Of a DNA stretch of 64,000 nt, positions 33,801 to 43,879 are shown in pieces. A program made the translations under genes and the position numbers. The DNA is from Streptomyces sp. NBC_00620 (GTDB lineage: Bacteria; Actinomycetota; Actinomycetes; Streptomycetales; Streptomycetaceae): contig NZ_JAPENY010000002.1 in assembly GCF_026341825.1 (NCBI RefSeq), forward strand, positions 1,521,001-1,585,000, written 5' to 3'. Numbering within the stretch: position 1 is the stretch's first letter; each line of letters begins with the position of its first letter. Below the pieces are notes generated by a model that worked only from the letters and a program-made list of their open reading frames with translations, had not been told where the DNA came from and made no database searches.

Positions 33801-34442
33801 ATGAGCGGCATGAGCGGGATGAGTGATGCGGGCATGAGCGAGGATTCCCATACGGACTCCCAGGAGGGCACGCGGCCGGACGACGTCCTGGCCGAGGTCG
33901 GGCCGCGGCTGCGGCGGATCAGGAAGGAGCGGGGGGCGACGCTCGCGGGCCTGTCCGAGGCGACCGGCATCTCCGTGAGCACGCTCTCGCGCCTGGAGTC
34001 CGGTTTGCGCAAGCCCAGCCTGGAGCTGCTGCTGCCGATCGCCCGAGCCCACCAGGTGGCGCTCGACGAGCTGGTCGGGGCGCCGCCGGTGGGCGATCCG
34101 CGCGTCCGCTCCAAGCCGATCGTCCGGCACGGTCGGACGTACTGGCCGCTGACTCGGCAGCCCGGCGGGCTCCAGGCGTTCAAGGTGCTCGAACCCGTGC
34201 GCAGGATGGAGCCGGAGCCGCGGACCCATGAGGGCTACGAATGGCTGTACGTGCTCTCCGGGCGGCTGCGGCTGGTGCTCGGCGACCATGACGTCGTACT
34301 CGGTCCGGGGGAGGCGGCGGAGTTCGACACCCGGGTACCGCACTGGTTCGGGTCGACGGGCGAGGGGCCCGCGGAGTTCCTGAGCCTCTTCGGTCCGCAG
34401 GGGGAGCGGATGCACGTCAGGGCGCGGCCCACCCGGGCGTGA
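33801..34442 (+). CDS. XRE-family regulator with C-terminal cupin sensor
   Basis: A 213-residue DNA-binding protein. Helix-turn-helix (about 33-88) contains LAGLSEATGISVSTLSRLESG; a cupin domain (about 125-195) contains HEGYEWLYVLSGRLRLVLG and AEFDTRVPHWFG. Several in-frame ATGs cluster here (33786, 33792, 33801 and later) within a small MSG repeat; 33801 has GGAGA at 8 bases and lies after the possible promoter, so I prefer it. Proteins of this design usually repress a divergent catabolic or redox gene; here the flavoprotein. Confidence 0.88.
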   Translation: MSGMSGMSDAGMSEDSHTDSQEGTRPDDVLAEVGPRLRRIRKERGATLAGLSEATGISVSTLSRLESGLRKPSLELLLPIARAHQVALDELVGAPPVGDPRVRSKPIVRHGRTYWPLTRQPGGLQAFKVLEPVRRMEPEPRTHEGYEWLYVLSGRLRLVLGDHDVVLGPGEAAEFDTRVPHWFGSTGEGPAEFLSLFGPQGERMHVRARPTRA

Positions 34443-34528
34443 CGGACGCGACTGTTCCCTGATCGGCAAGCGACCGCTTAGTATGCCTGTGAGCCCGGTC
34501 AGACGAAGAAGTCCCGTGGAGGCCCCGC

Positions 34529-35506
34529 ATGCAGGCATGGCAAGTGCACCAGAACGGCGAGCCGGGCGAGGTGATGCGCCTCGACGACGTGGAGCGGCCG
34601 GTGCCCGCCGAGGGCCAGGTCCTGCTCAAGGTGCGCGCGGCGAACATCAACTTCCCGGACGCGCTGATGTGCCGTGGGCACTACCAGGTCAGGCCGCCGC
34701 TGCCGTTCACGCCCGGCGTGGAGATCTGCGGCGAGACCGAGGACGGCCGCCGCGTGCTCGCCAACCCCGCGCTGCCGTACGGCGGTTTCGCCGAGTACGC
34801 CGTCGCGGACGGAGCCGCCCTGCTGCCCGCGCCGGACGCCCTCGACGACGCCGAGGCGGCAGCCCTGCACATCGGCTACCAGACGGGCTGGTTCGGTCTG
34901 CACCGGCGCGCGGCACTCGAGGCCGGCGAGACCCTGCTCGTGCACGCGGCGGCCGGCGGCGTCGGCAGCGCCGCCGTGCAGCTCGGCAAGGCCGCGGGCG
35001 CCACGGTCATCGGCGTCGTGGGCGGGGCCGACAAGGCCGCCGTCGCCCGCGAACTGGGCTGCGACGTCGTCATCGACCGGCGCGCCGAGGACGTCATCGG
35101 CGCCGTGAAGGAAGCCACCGGCGGCCGGGGCGCCGACGTGATCTACGACCCCGTCGGCGGTGAGGCCTACACACAGTCCACCAAGGTCGTCGCCTTCGAG
35201 GGCCGGATCGTCGTGGTGGGCTTCGCGAGCGGGTCCATTCCGAGCCCGGCGCTGAACCACGCCCTCGTGAAGAACTACTCGATCCTCGGCCTGCATTGGG
35301 GCCTCTACAACACCAAGAACCCGAAGCTGGTCCAGCACTGCCACGAGCGGCTCACCGAGCTGGCCGCGCGGGGCGCGATCAAGCCGTTGGTGAGCGAGCG
35401 GGTGCCGCTCGGCGGTGCGGCTGCCGCAGTGCAGCGGGTCGCCGACGGTGTCACGACGGGCCGCGTCGTCGTGGTCCCCGCGCTCGGGAACGGAGAAGCC
35501 GTATGA
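34529..35506 (+). CDS. NADPH:quinone oxidoreductase-like zinc-independent MDR protein
   Basis: A 325-residue medium-chain dehydrogenase/reductase without the zinc ligands of alcohol dehydrogenases. The coenzyme motif is HAAAGGVGSAAVQL and the family box NINFPDALMCRGHYQ is present. It probably reduces quinones or an enoyl/enone substrate. Its stop overlaps the next start (ATGA), tying it to the two acyl-CoA dehydrogenase genes. The physiological substrate may therefore be an acyl-CoA-related enone (inference). Confidence 0.88.
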   Translation: MQAWQVHQNGEPGEVMRLDDVERPVPAEGQVLLKVRAANINFPDALMCRGHYQVRPPLPFTPGVEICGETEDGRRVLANPALPYGGFAEYAVADGAALLPAPDALDDAEAAALHIGYQTGWFGLHRRAALEAGETLLVHAAAGGVGSAAVQLGKAAGATVIGVVGGADKAAVARELGCDVVIDRRAEDVIGAVKEATGGRGADVIYDPVGGEAYTQSTKVVAFEGRIVVVGFASGSIPSPALNHALVKNYSILGLHWGLYNTKNPKLVQHCHERLTELAARGAIKPLVSERVPLGGAAAAVQRVADGVTTGRVVVVPALGNGEAV

Positions 35507-36684
35507 CTGACGCCGCCGAACTGCGCCGCCTCACACAGGACTTGCTGGCGGCGTACCCGCCGCTTTCGACCGACCGGCTGGACTTCCTCAAGGCCCGCTT
35601 CGACGCCGGACTCGCCTGGGTGCACTACCCCGAAGGCCTCGGCGGACTCGGCGCCCCGCGCTCCCTCCAGGCCGTCGTGGACGCCGAGTTGGAGGCCGCG
35701 GGAGCGCCCGACAACGACCCGCGGCGCATCGGCATCGGCCTCGGCATGGCCGCACCGACGATCCTCGGCTTCGGCACGGAGGAGCAGAAGCGCCGCTTCC
35801 TGCGCCCGCTCTGGGTCGGCGAAGAGGTCTGGTGCCAGCTCTTCAGCGAGCCCGGTGCCGGTTCCGACCTCGCGGCACTCGGCACGCGCGCCGTCCGTGA
35901 CGGCGACAACTGGGTGGTCAACGGCCAGAAGGTGTGGACGTCCAGCGCCCACCTCGCCCGCTGGGCCATCCTCATCGCCCGCACCGACCCGGACGTACCC
36001 AAGCACCGCGGCATCACGTACTTCATCTGCGACATGACCGACCCCGGCGTCGAGGTGCGGCCACTGCGCCAGATCACCGGCGAGGCCGAGTTCAACGAGG
36101 TCTTCCTCACCGACGTGCGCATCCCGGACGCGCACCGCCTCGGGGAGATCGGCGACGGCTGGCGGGTCGCGCAGACCACGCTCATGAACGAGCGCGTGTC
36201 CATCGGCGGCATGCGCATCCCGCGTGAGGGCGGCATGATCGGCCCGGTCTCCAAGACCTGGCGCGAGCGCCCCGAACTGCGCACCCACGACCTGCATCAG
36301 CGGCTGCTGAAGCTGTGGGTCGAGGCCGAGGTCGCCCGGCTCACCGGCGAGCGGGTGCGCCAGCAGCTCGTGGCGGGCCAGCCCGGCCCCGAGGGCTCCG
36401 GACTGAAGCTCGCCTTCGCCCACCTCAACCAGGAGATCAGCGGCCTGGAGGTCGAACTCCTCGGCGAGGAGGGCCTGTTGTACGAGGACTGGACCATGCG
36501 CCGACCGGAGCTGGTCGACTTCACCGGCCGCGACGCCGGCTACCGCTACCTCCGCTCCAAGGGCAACAGCATCGAGGGCGGGACCAGCGAGGTACTGCTG
36601 AACATCGTTGCCGAACGCGTGCTGGGCTTGCCCTCCGAGCCACGCACCGACAAGGACGTCGCATGGAAGGACCTGGCGCGATGA
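35503..36684 (+). CDS. Acyl-CoA dehydrogenase, catalytic subunit of a probable heteromer
   Basis: A 393-residue FAD acyl-CoA dehydrogenase. CQLFSEPGAGSDLAALGT and VNGQKVWTSSAHLA match the flavin/substrate motifs. The C-terminal EGGTSEVLLNIVAERVLGLP supplies the catalytic glutamate region. Its start overlaps the previous gene's stop, and its stop overlaps the next start (ATGA), so the three genes form one translational unit. Similarity in layout to mycobacterial ChsE4-ChsE5 or ChsE1-ChsE2 pairs suggests an alpha2beta2 enzyme. Confidence 0.92.
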   Translation: MTDAAELRRLTQDLLAAYPPLSTDRLDFLKARFDAGLAWVHYPEGLGGLGAPRSLQAVVDAELEAAGAPDNDPRRIGIGLGMAAPTILGFGTEEQKRRFLRPLWVGEEVWCQLFSEPGAGSDLAALGTRAVRDGDNWVVNGQKVWTSSAHLARWAILIARTDPDVPKHRGITYFICDMTDPGVEVRPLRQITGEAEFNEVFLTDVRIPDAHRLGEIGDGWRVAQTTLMNERVSIGGMRIPREGGMIGPVSKTWRERPELRTHDLHQRLLKLWVEAEVARLTGERVRQQLVAGQPGPEGSGLKLAFAHLNQEISGLEVELLGEEGLLYEDWTMRRPELVDFTGRDAGYRYLRSKGNSIEGGTSEVLLNIVAERVLGLPSEPRTDKDVAWKDLAR

Positions 36685-37766
36685 GCGACCTGCTGTATTC
36701 GGAGGAGGAAGAGGCGCTGCGGGCAGCCGTTCGCGACCTTCTCACGGACCATTGCGACGCGGCGGGCGTCATCGTGCGGACCGAGTCGGACGCGCCGCTC
36801 GACCGCGAACTGTGGAAGGCGCTCTCCGACGGGATGGGCCTCGCCGGTCTCCTCGTGCCCGAGTCGCAGGGCGGCCAGGGCGCCACGCACCGCGAAGTCG
36901 CCGTGGTTCTGGAGGAGTTGGGCCGAGCGGTCGCGCCCGTGCCGTATCTGACGAGCGCTGTCGTCGCGACCGAGGCACTGCTCGCCTGCGAGGGCGAGGA
37001 GTCCGCGGAGCTGCTGGGCGCGCTGGCGTCCGGACGGACGGTGGGTGCGCTCGCCGTCTCCCTGTCCGTCGCACCGGGCGGCGCCTACAAGGACGTACGG
37101 CATGAAGACGGGTCCCTGTACGGGGAGTTGACCGGCATCGCCGACGCGGTGGCGGCCGATGTGTTCCTGGTTCCGGCAGCGGACGGCGGTCTCTACGCGG
37201 TGGACGCGGACGCCGTCACCGTCACGCCGCAGGTGTCCCTGGACCTCACCCGGCCGGTCGCCATGGTCGCCTTCGAAGGGGCGCGGGCCCGTCGTGTGGG
37301 CGCTGCCGAACCTGCCGTACGGCGGGCTCTGCGCGCCGGTGCCGGCCTGCTCGTCTCCGAGCAACTCGGCCTGGCCGACTGGTGTCTGACGGAGACCGTC
37401 CGCTATCTGAAGGAGCGGAAGCAGTTCAACCGGCCCGTCGGCGGCTTCCAGGCGCTCAAGCACCGGCTCGCACAACTGTGGCTGGAAGTCGTGCACGCGC
37501 GCGCCGCCGCCCGGAACGCAGCCGACGCGCTCGCCACCGGCAGTGAGGACACCGACGTGGCGGTCGCACTCGCCCAGGCGTACGCGGCGCCCGTCGCCGT
37601 CCACGCCGCCGAGGAGGCCGTCCAGCTGCACGGCGGCCTGGGCATGACGTGGGAGCACCCCGCCCACCTCTACCTCAAGCGCGCCAAGGCGGACTCGATC
37701 GCGTACGGCACGGCGGGCGCGCATCGCGAGGCGCTGGCGGGGCTCGTCGACCTCCAGATGCCCTGA
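36681..37766 (+). CDS. Acyl-CoA dehydrogenase-like subunit lacking the catalytic glutamate
   Basis: A 361-residue acyl-CoA dehydrogenase homologue, shorter and more divergent than its neighbour. The core stretch KERKQFNRPVGGFQALKHRL is kept, and AVQLHGGLGMTWEHPAHLYL near the end is typical. At the position of the catalytic Glu the sequence reads DSIAYGTAGAHRE instead of an EGTSE motif. In mycobacterial heteromeric dehydrogenases one partner likewise lacks the base. Its ATG overlaps the previous stop. A strong terminator follows. Confidence 0.9.
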   Translation: MSDLLYSEEEEALRAAVRDLLTDHCDAAGVIVRTESDAPLDRELWKALSDGMGLAGLLVPESQGGQGATHREVAVVLEELGRAVAPVPYLTSAVVATEALLACEGEESAELLGALASGRTVGALAVSLSVAPGGAYKDVRHEDGSLYGELTGIADAVAADVFLVPAADGGLYAVDADAVTVTPQVSLDLTRPVAMVAFEGARARRVGAAEPAVRRALRAGAGLLVSEQLGLADWCLTETVRYLKERKQFNRPVGGFQALKHRLAQLWLEVVHARAAARNAADALATGSEDTDVAVALAQAYAAPVAVHAAEEAVQLHGGLGMTWEHPAHLYLKRAKADSIAYGTAGAHREALAGLVDLQMP

Positions 37767-37786
37767 CGTAGGCCGTAGTTCCCAAC

Positions 37787-37816
37787 AGGCCCGCCCCCAA
37801 TTCCGGGGGCGGGCCT
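37787..37816 (+). terminator. Terminator of the quinone oxidoreductase / acyl-CoA dehydrogenase operon
   Basis: AGGCCCGCCCCC and its exact reverse complement (12-bp stem) enclose a 6-base loop, 21 bases after the stop, followed by TT. Confidence 0.8.
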
Positions 37817-37972
37817 TCGTGTACCCCGTCGTGCGGCCTGCGTCTGAACGTACGGCCGACGAGGTGAACGTACGGAGGCAGTCCAGCCAACTCCCCGCAC
37901 GGGCCTGCTCCTTGGGCGCCGATGGATCGCATACTCGCTGAGGTCCTGTACGGCATTCCAGGGAGGCAGAGC

Positions 37973-38827
37973 ATGGCCCTTACCACCCGACGCAGAGCCC
38001 TCACCACCCTCGGCGCCGCCTTCGCGGGCGCCGTCGCGCTGCCCGCAACGTCCGCACTGGCGGGGGAGCAGAAGCACCGCCCGCGCCCGCTGTGGCGCGC
38101 CCACGCGCACAACGACTACGACCACCCGCGGCCCCTCTTCGACGCCCTCGACCACCGCTTCGGCAGCGTCGAGGTCGACATCTACCTCGTCGGAGACCAG
38201 CTTCTCGTCGCCCACGACCCCGTCGACCTCGACCCGACCCGGACCATCGAATCCCTCTACCTCGACCCCCTCGCCGCCCGCGTGAAGGCCAACCACGGCT
38301 CGGTGTACCGGGGTTACCGCACACCCCTGCAACTCCTCATCGACATCAAGACTGAGGGCTCCTCGACGTACCTCGAACTCGACCGCCACCTGCGCCGGTA
38401 CAAGAACCTCTTCACCACGTACAAGCACGGTCGTGTGTACCCCGGCGCGGTCACGGCCGTGATCTCCGGTGACCGCGCCGCCCGTACGCCCATGGAGGCC
38501 CAGACGGTGCGGCGCGCCTTCTACGACGGCCGGCTCGCCGACCTCGGGAGCGCGGCCACCGCCTCCTTCATTCCGCTGATCAGCGACAACTGGACGCTCA
38601 ACTTCACCTGGCTGGGCACCGGCCCGTTCCCTGCCGCCGAGCGCGAGAAGCTGCGTGGCATCATCGCCGCGGCGCACGCGCGCCGGCAGAAGGTGAGGTT
38701 CTGGGCGACGCCGGATCTGGCGGGCCCGGCCCGTGACGCCCTGTGGAGCGAACTCCTCGCCGCCGACGTCGACTACTTCAACACCGACGACCTCGCGGGC
38801 CTCGAAGCGTTCCTGGACGCGCACTGA
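37973..38827 (+). CDS. Secreted phosphatidylinositol-phospholipase C / glycerophosphodiesterase-like protein
   Basis: A 284-residue exported phosphodiesterase-type TIM barrel. The ATG at 37973 is preceded by GGGAGG. The N-terminus LTTRRRALTTLG with hydrophobic core and ALPATSALA cleavage region suggests Tat export. HAHNDYDHPRPLFDAL, FGSVEVDIYL and LLVAHDP hold the His/Glu/Asp residues of the active site, and LLIDIKTEG the second metal or acid site. Whether it acts on glycerophosphodiesters or inositol phospholipids cannot be decided. Confidence 0.85.
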   Translation: MALTTRRRALTTLGAAFAGAVALPATSALAGEQKHRPRPLWRAHAHNDYDHPRPLFDALDHRFGSVEVDIYLVGDQLLVAHDPVDLDPTRTIESLYLDPLAARVKANHGSVYRGYRTPLQLLIDIKTEGSSTYLELDRHLRRYKNLFTTYKHGRVYPGAVTAVISGDRAARTPMEAQTVRRAFYDGRLADLGSAATASFIPLISDNWTLNFTWLGTGPFPAAEREKLRGIIAAAHARRQKVRFWATPDLAGPARDALWSELLAADVDYFNTDDLAGLEAFLDAH

Positions 38828-38984
38828 CCCGCAGCACACACGCACGAGCGACCGCATGACTGGTCGCATTATTGGTCGTAGACACCACACGTTCGGAGGA
38901 CACGTCAGCCGCCCGGACGAACCCTCCGCTACGCGACACTTGCGGCCGAAAGCCGCGGTGTCGACGTGGCGGAGGAGGTTGACG

Positions 38985-39179
38985 ATGGCCATTTCCATCT
39001 CTGTGGTGGTACTGCTCCTGATCCTCGCGGTGATCTTCGTGCGCAACGGCGCACTGAAGCTCTCGCACGCCGTGGTCTGTGTTCTGCTCGGCTTCTATCT
39101 GTCGAGCACGAGCATGGCGCCGACCATCCACGACGGGCTCACGGCAACGGCGGACATTGTGAGCAGCCTCAAACCGTGA
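38985..39179 (+). CDS. Small two-helix membrane protein
   Basis: A 64-residue hypothetical with ATG at 38985 preceded by GGAGGAGG. Two hydrophobic helices (SVVVLLLILAVIFV and AVVCVLLGFYLSSTSMA) flank the polar turn RNGALKLSH. I recall similar short proteins (LSHALVCLLFGF-like) in Streptomyces, sometimes in mobile elements, but no function is known. The longer frame upstream runs into the preceding gene and is not coding. Confidence 0.8.
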   Translation: MAISISVVVLLLILAVIFVRNGALKLSHAVVCVLLGFYLSSTSMAPTIHDGLTATADIVSSLKP

Positions 39180-39220
39180 GCCCCCGCGAGGTCGGTCGAA
39201 GCCCCTGCGGCTCTATGGCG

Positions 39221-40450
39221 TCAGGGGCTTGAGAACACGCCGATGCCGTTCGGGACCGGGCGTTCGGCTCCTCCGCTGGGGTGGTTGAGGACGCTCACCA
39301 CGTCGGTCCCCGGCTGCTCGGCGACCATCGTGGTGGAGCCGCCGCCGTCGAGACTGAAGGCGTCGACCGAGCCCAACTTCCGCATGGTGTCCGCGACTTC
39401 GGCGATGGTGAGCCCACTGCGGTAAGCGGGCGCGCCGTCGAGGGCGAGAAGCAGTAGACGTCGTCCGCCGTCCGCGATGCCCACGGCGGTCCGTACGGCC
39501 GCGGTGGTGTTGTCGAGGCCCGGCAGCGGCAGACCGTCGTCGAGCACCGGATAGCCGCCGAGCGCGAAGCGGTACGGGATTCGGGAGGTTTCCGCCACCA
39601 GACGGTGCCGTAGCCGCACCGGCTCGCCCGTCGACAACTTCCGCAACTGCTGGGCGCCCGCCTCGCGGCCCACCAGGACGGTTGTGCCGGAGGCGATGGG
39701 ACCGCTGCCGGGTGTGTTGGCCGACGAGACGACCTGCCCCTTCTTGATCGTCACCTCATAGGTGTCCGTACTGCAGGGCGCGGCCCGGTTGGTGTCCGTG
39801 CCACATGTGGAGCGCACCCGGGAGACACTTCCCCAGTCCGAGGTGAACGCACCGATCGAACCCACCGGCAGCGCGTACTGGTTGAGCCCGCCGAGCGGCC
39901 ACTTGCCCTCGGCGCTGCGTACCGAGCCGTCGAGGGTCAGGCTGTCCAGCCGGGCCTTGCGGTCGGCGCCCACGCCGAGCACGTCCTCGGTGGTCGTCCC
40001 CGGCGGCAGGGCCGGCCCGAAGCGCTGGCCGTTCGGGACCGCCGCCTTCAGCGCGTGCCCGCTCGCGATCGCCGGGCCCACGGTGGCGCCCGTCGCCGCG
40101 ACCCCTGGATGCTGGGTTTCCGTGATGTTGAAGAAGTCGCCGTTGACGCCCGCGACGGCACCCCGGGCGCCGGCCAGCTGGGACACGGGAGCCCGGGATG
40201 CGACGGCTCCGGGGTAGAGGAGGTCGACCCGCACATGTGGGTTGCGCATATCGATGGTCAGCACATGTGCGTGCGCCACACCGTTGGCGGCCGGGATGTC
40301 CAACTCCTTGTACTGGACGCCGGCTGCGATGCGCGTGACTCTCGGCGCGCCGCTGGCCGGTGCCGCCCCCACAAGGGCGGTACCGGCCAGCGCACTCCAT
40401 GCCGCGACAACCGTCAGTGCCGTTCTGAACCGTCGGTTACGACGTGCCAC
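39221..40450 (-). CDS. Secreted phosphodiester glycosidase (NAGPA-domain) protein
   Basis: A 409-residue exported protein. I use the GTG at 40450 (VARRNRRFRTALTVVAAWSA) with AGGGGGCACG upstream; the frame extends 13 codons further without a site. Signal peptide ends about AAPASGA. The NAGPA fold is indicated by AGVNGDFFNITETQHPGVAATG and the C-terminal VDAFSLDGGGSTTMV, its signature. In mammals the domain uncovers mannose-6-phosphate; in bacteria it is linked to cell-surface glycans. The substrate here is unknown. Confidence 0.88.
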   Translation of the reverse strand: MARRNRRFRTALTVVAAWSALAGTALVGAAPASGAPRVTRIAAGVQYKELDIPAANGVAHAHVLTIDMRNPHVRVDLLYPGAVASRAPVSQLAGARGAVAGVNGDFFNITETQHPGVAATGATVGPAIASGHALKAAVPNGQRFGPALPPGTTTEDVLGVGADRKARLDSLTLDGSVRSAEGKWPLGGLNQYALPVGSIGAFTSDWGSVSRVRSTCGTDTNRAAPCSTDTYEVTIKKGQVVSSANTPGSGPIASGTTVLVGREAGAQQLRKLSTGEPVRLRHRLVAETSRIPYRFALGGYPVLDDGLPLPGLDNTTAAVRTAVGIADGGRRLLLLALDGAPAYRSGLTIAEVADTMRKLGSVDAFSLDGGGSTTMVAEQPGTDVVSVLNHPSGGAERPVPNGIGVFSSP

Positions 40451-40504
40451 CGTGCCCCCTGATGCCTCGTCAACTGTCGGAGAACTCAAGGGGAGTTCAT
40501 CAGA

Positions 40505-40536
40505 CGGCGGGTGGCCGTGGCAGTGGCTACCCGCCG
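40505..40536 (-). terminator. Terminator overlapping the DUF779 stop codon
   Basis: CGGCGGGT and ACCCGCCG pair with a second inner GGCC/GGCT pairing around a short loop. The TAG stop of the DUF779 gene (40527-40529) lies in the hairpin. Confidence 0.55.
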
Positions 40537-40883
40537 ACCAGACGGGAACGGGTCAGAAAACGCACTCCTTCGGGTGCTTCCAGTGAGAAGCCGCTGCCGC
40601 GGCCCGCCACGACATCGACGATCAGCCGCGTGTGGCTCCAGAGCTCGTACTGGTTCTTCGCCATCCAGAACGTCACCGGCTCGTCGACGCCGTCGACGTC
40701 CAGCTCGGCCAGCAGGACGTCCGAGCCACCGGTACGGAACTCGCCCTCCGGGTAGCACATGGGCGCGCTGCCGTCACAGCAGCCGCCGGACTGGTGGAAC
40801 ATCAGCGGGCCGTGGACGTCCCGCAGCCGCCGCACCAGTTCGGCGGCCGCGGGGGTCAGCTCCACGCGAGGGGTGGCATCCAC
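40527..40883 (-). CDS. DUF779 family protein
   Basis: A 118-residue conserved hypothetical. The GTG at 40883 (VDATPRVELTPAAAELVRRL) lies 8 bases after the aldehyde dehydrogenase stop. The family core FHQSGGCCDGSAPMCY, with three cysteines that may bind metal or heme, is intact, as is WMAKNQYELWSHTRLIVDVV. DUF779 genes are very often next to AldA-type aldehyde dehydrogenases, as here. The biochemical role is unknown; a maturation or redox partner of the dehydrogenase is a guess. Confidence 0.87.
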   Translation of the reverse strand: MDATPRVELTPAAAELVRRLRDVHGPLMFHQSGGCCDGSAPMCYPEGEFRTGGSDVLLAELDVDGVDEPVTFWMAKNQYELWSHTRLIVDVVAGRGSGFSLEAPEGVRFLTRSRLVGG

Positions 40884-40891
40884 CGCGGCGG

Positions 40892-42415
<1,524 letters not shown>

Positions 42416-42471
42416 GCGGGTCTGCCTCCCGGAGAAGCGCTGCCCGCCGTTGGGCAGCTCTCGCCGCGAGG

Positions 42472-43848
42472 CTAGGAGCGGGGACGTTGCAAGGACGTTG
42501 CGGACGTTCGCGGCTCCCTCTGGGCTGCCCGTCGCGTCCATGGCGGGTGCGCCATGCGTGTCAGGGGTGCCGACAGCTCGGACTCCAGCGCGCTCAGGCG
42601 TGCTCGCACGACCGCTGTGGGTCGTACGGCCGCCAGCGCCCGCCATACGTCGAGGTCGTCCTCGCCCCACGGCGCGCGGGCCCACTCCGCCAAGAGATCG
42701 GGATCGCGGCGGGCGATGAGCGCCGCACGCAGCCCGTCGGCGAGCCTGCGCCGCAACCGCACCACCGCCGGGGCCTGCGACCCCGGCAGCAACGGACCCG
42801 CGTACGCCGACGCGGCAGCCGTCACCGCGCCGGTACCGAGCCGCCGCTCGACGACCGCGACATCGGACTCGACCGGCGCCGTGAGCCGGTACGGGCGCGA
42901 ATCCAGCAGCCCCGGGCCCAGCAGCCGGCGCAGCCGGGTGAGTTCGGCGCGCAGGGTCACCGGCGTCACCGACTCGTCCTCGTACAACGCGCACAGCAAC
43001 TCGTCGCCAGTCAGCCCTTCCGGGTGCCGGGCCAGCAGCACCAGGATCTCGCTGTGCCTGCGGCTGAGCCTGATCTTCCGGCCGCCCGCGACCAGTTGAG
43101 CCTCGTCGCGCCCCAGCGCGGACAGTTCGATGGTGTCGCCGGTGGCCTTCGGCGGTGCGAGCAGCGCCAACTGGGACTCCGCCGCCCGCGCCACCGCCTG
43201 GACGAAACCGAGACTGTGCGGATGGGCGAGCCCGTCCCCGCCGGTGATGTCGACCGCTCCGAGCACTCGCCCGGTGCGCGGATCGTGCACCGGCGCCGCC
43301 GCGCATGTCCAAGGCTGGACGCGGCGGATGAAATGCTCGGCCGCGAACACCTGCACCGGCCGGTCCAACGCGACCGCCGTGCCGGGCGCGTTCGTCCCGA
43401 CCGAGGTCTCCGACCAGCGCGCACCCGGCACGAAGTTCATCCGCCCCGCCTGCCGCCGCGTCGCCGGATGGCCCTCGACCCACAGCAGCCGGCCCTGGGC
43501 GTCACACACCGCCAGCAGATGCTCCCCGTCCGCCGCGAACGTCCCCATGAGCTCACGGAACAGCGGCATCACCCGGGCCAGCGGATGTTCCGCCCGGTAC
43601 GAACCGAGATCACCGTCCGTGAGCTCCACGCTCGCGGTGCCGTCCGGTATGACCCCGGCCCGCGCCGAACGCCGCCACGAATCGGCCACCACCGAGCGGA
43701 CCGGCCGCGGCACCGTGCCCGCCTCGGTGAACGCCTTGTGGGCGCGGCGCAGGATCCGCACCCGCTCGACGGGATCGGCGCCCGGTTCCAGGGCCACCCA
43801 TGGATCGGTCAACTCGGCCTCCCGGAAGGCGATGCGGCTGGGACCCAT
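42472..43848 (-). CDS. GAF-domain transcriptional regulator (AcoR-like, without AAA domain)
   Basis: A 458-residue regulator. ATG 43848 is preceded by GGGAG. The N-terminal half (about 60-215) is an AcoR-type sensor with VADSWRRSARAGVIPD, SVGTNAPGTAVALDRPVQVF and HDPRTGRVLGAVDITGG. Bacterial AcoR then carries an AAA/sigma-54 domain; here there is instead a winged-helix-like domain (about 240-330, IRLSRRHSEILVLLARHPEG), fitting Streptomyces, which lack sigma-54. Located just upstream of the aldehyde dehydrogenase gene, it is the likely activator of that operon. Confidence 0.88.
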   Translation of the reverse strand: MGPSRIAFREAELTDPWVALEPGADPVERVRILRRAHKAFTEAGTVPRPVRSVVADSWRRSARAGVIPDGTASVELTDGDLGSYRAEHPLARVMPLFRELMGTFAADGEHLLAVCDAQGRLLWVEGHPATRRQAGRMNFVPGARWSETSVGTNAPGTAVALDRPVQVFAAEHFIRRVQPWTCAAAPVHDPRTGRVLGAVDITGGDGLAHPHSLGFVQAVARAAESQLALLAPPKATGDTIELSALGRDEAQLVAGGRKIRLSRRHSEILVLLARHPEGLTGDELLCALYEDESVTPVTLRAELTRLRRLLGPGLLDSRPYRLTAPVESDVAVVERRLGTGAVTAAASAYAGPLLPGSQAPAVVRLRRRLADGLRAALIARRDPDLLAEWARAPWGEDDLDVWRALAAVRPTAVVRARLSALESELSAPLTRMAHPPWTRRAAQREPRTSATSLQRPRS

Positions 43849-43879
43849 CGTCACTCCCGGTGCGGGCCCGGACAAGCGC

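Noticed and set aside
38733..38984. N-terminal extension of the 64-residue membrane protein
   Set aside because: It overlaps the end of the preceding gene in another frame, is Thr/Ser/Arg-rich, and the ATG at 38985 has a strong ribosome-binding site.
37670..39046. Minus-strand open frame opposite the phospholipase-like gene
   Set aside because: Shadow frame crossing a terminator and two real genes; no motif.
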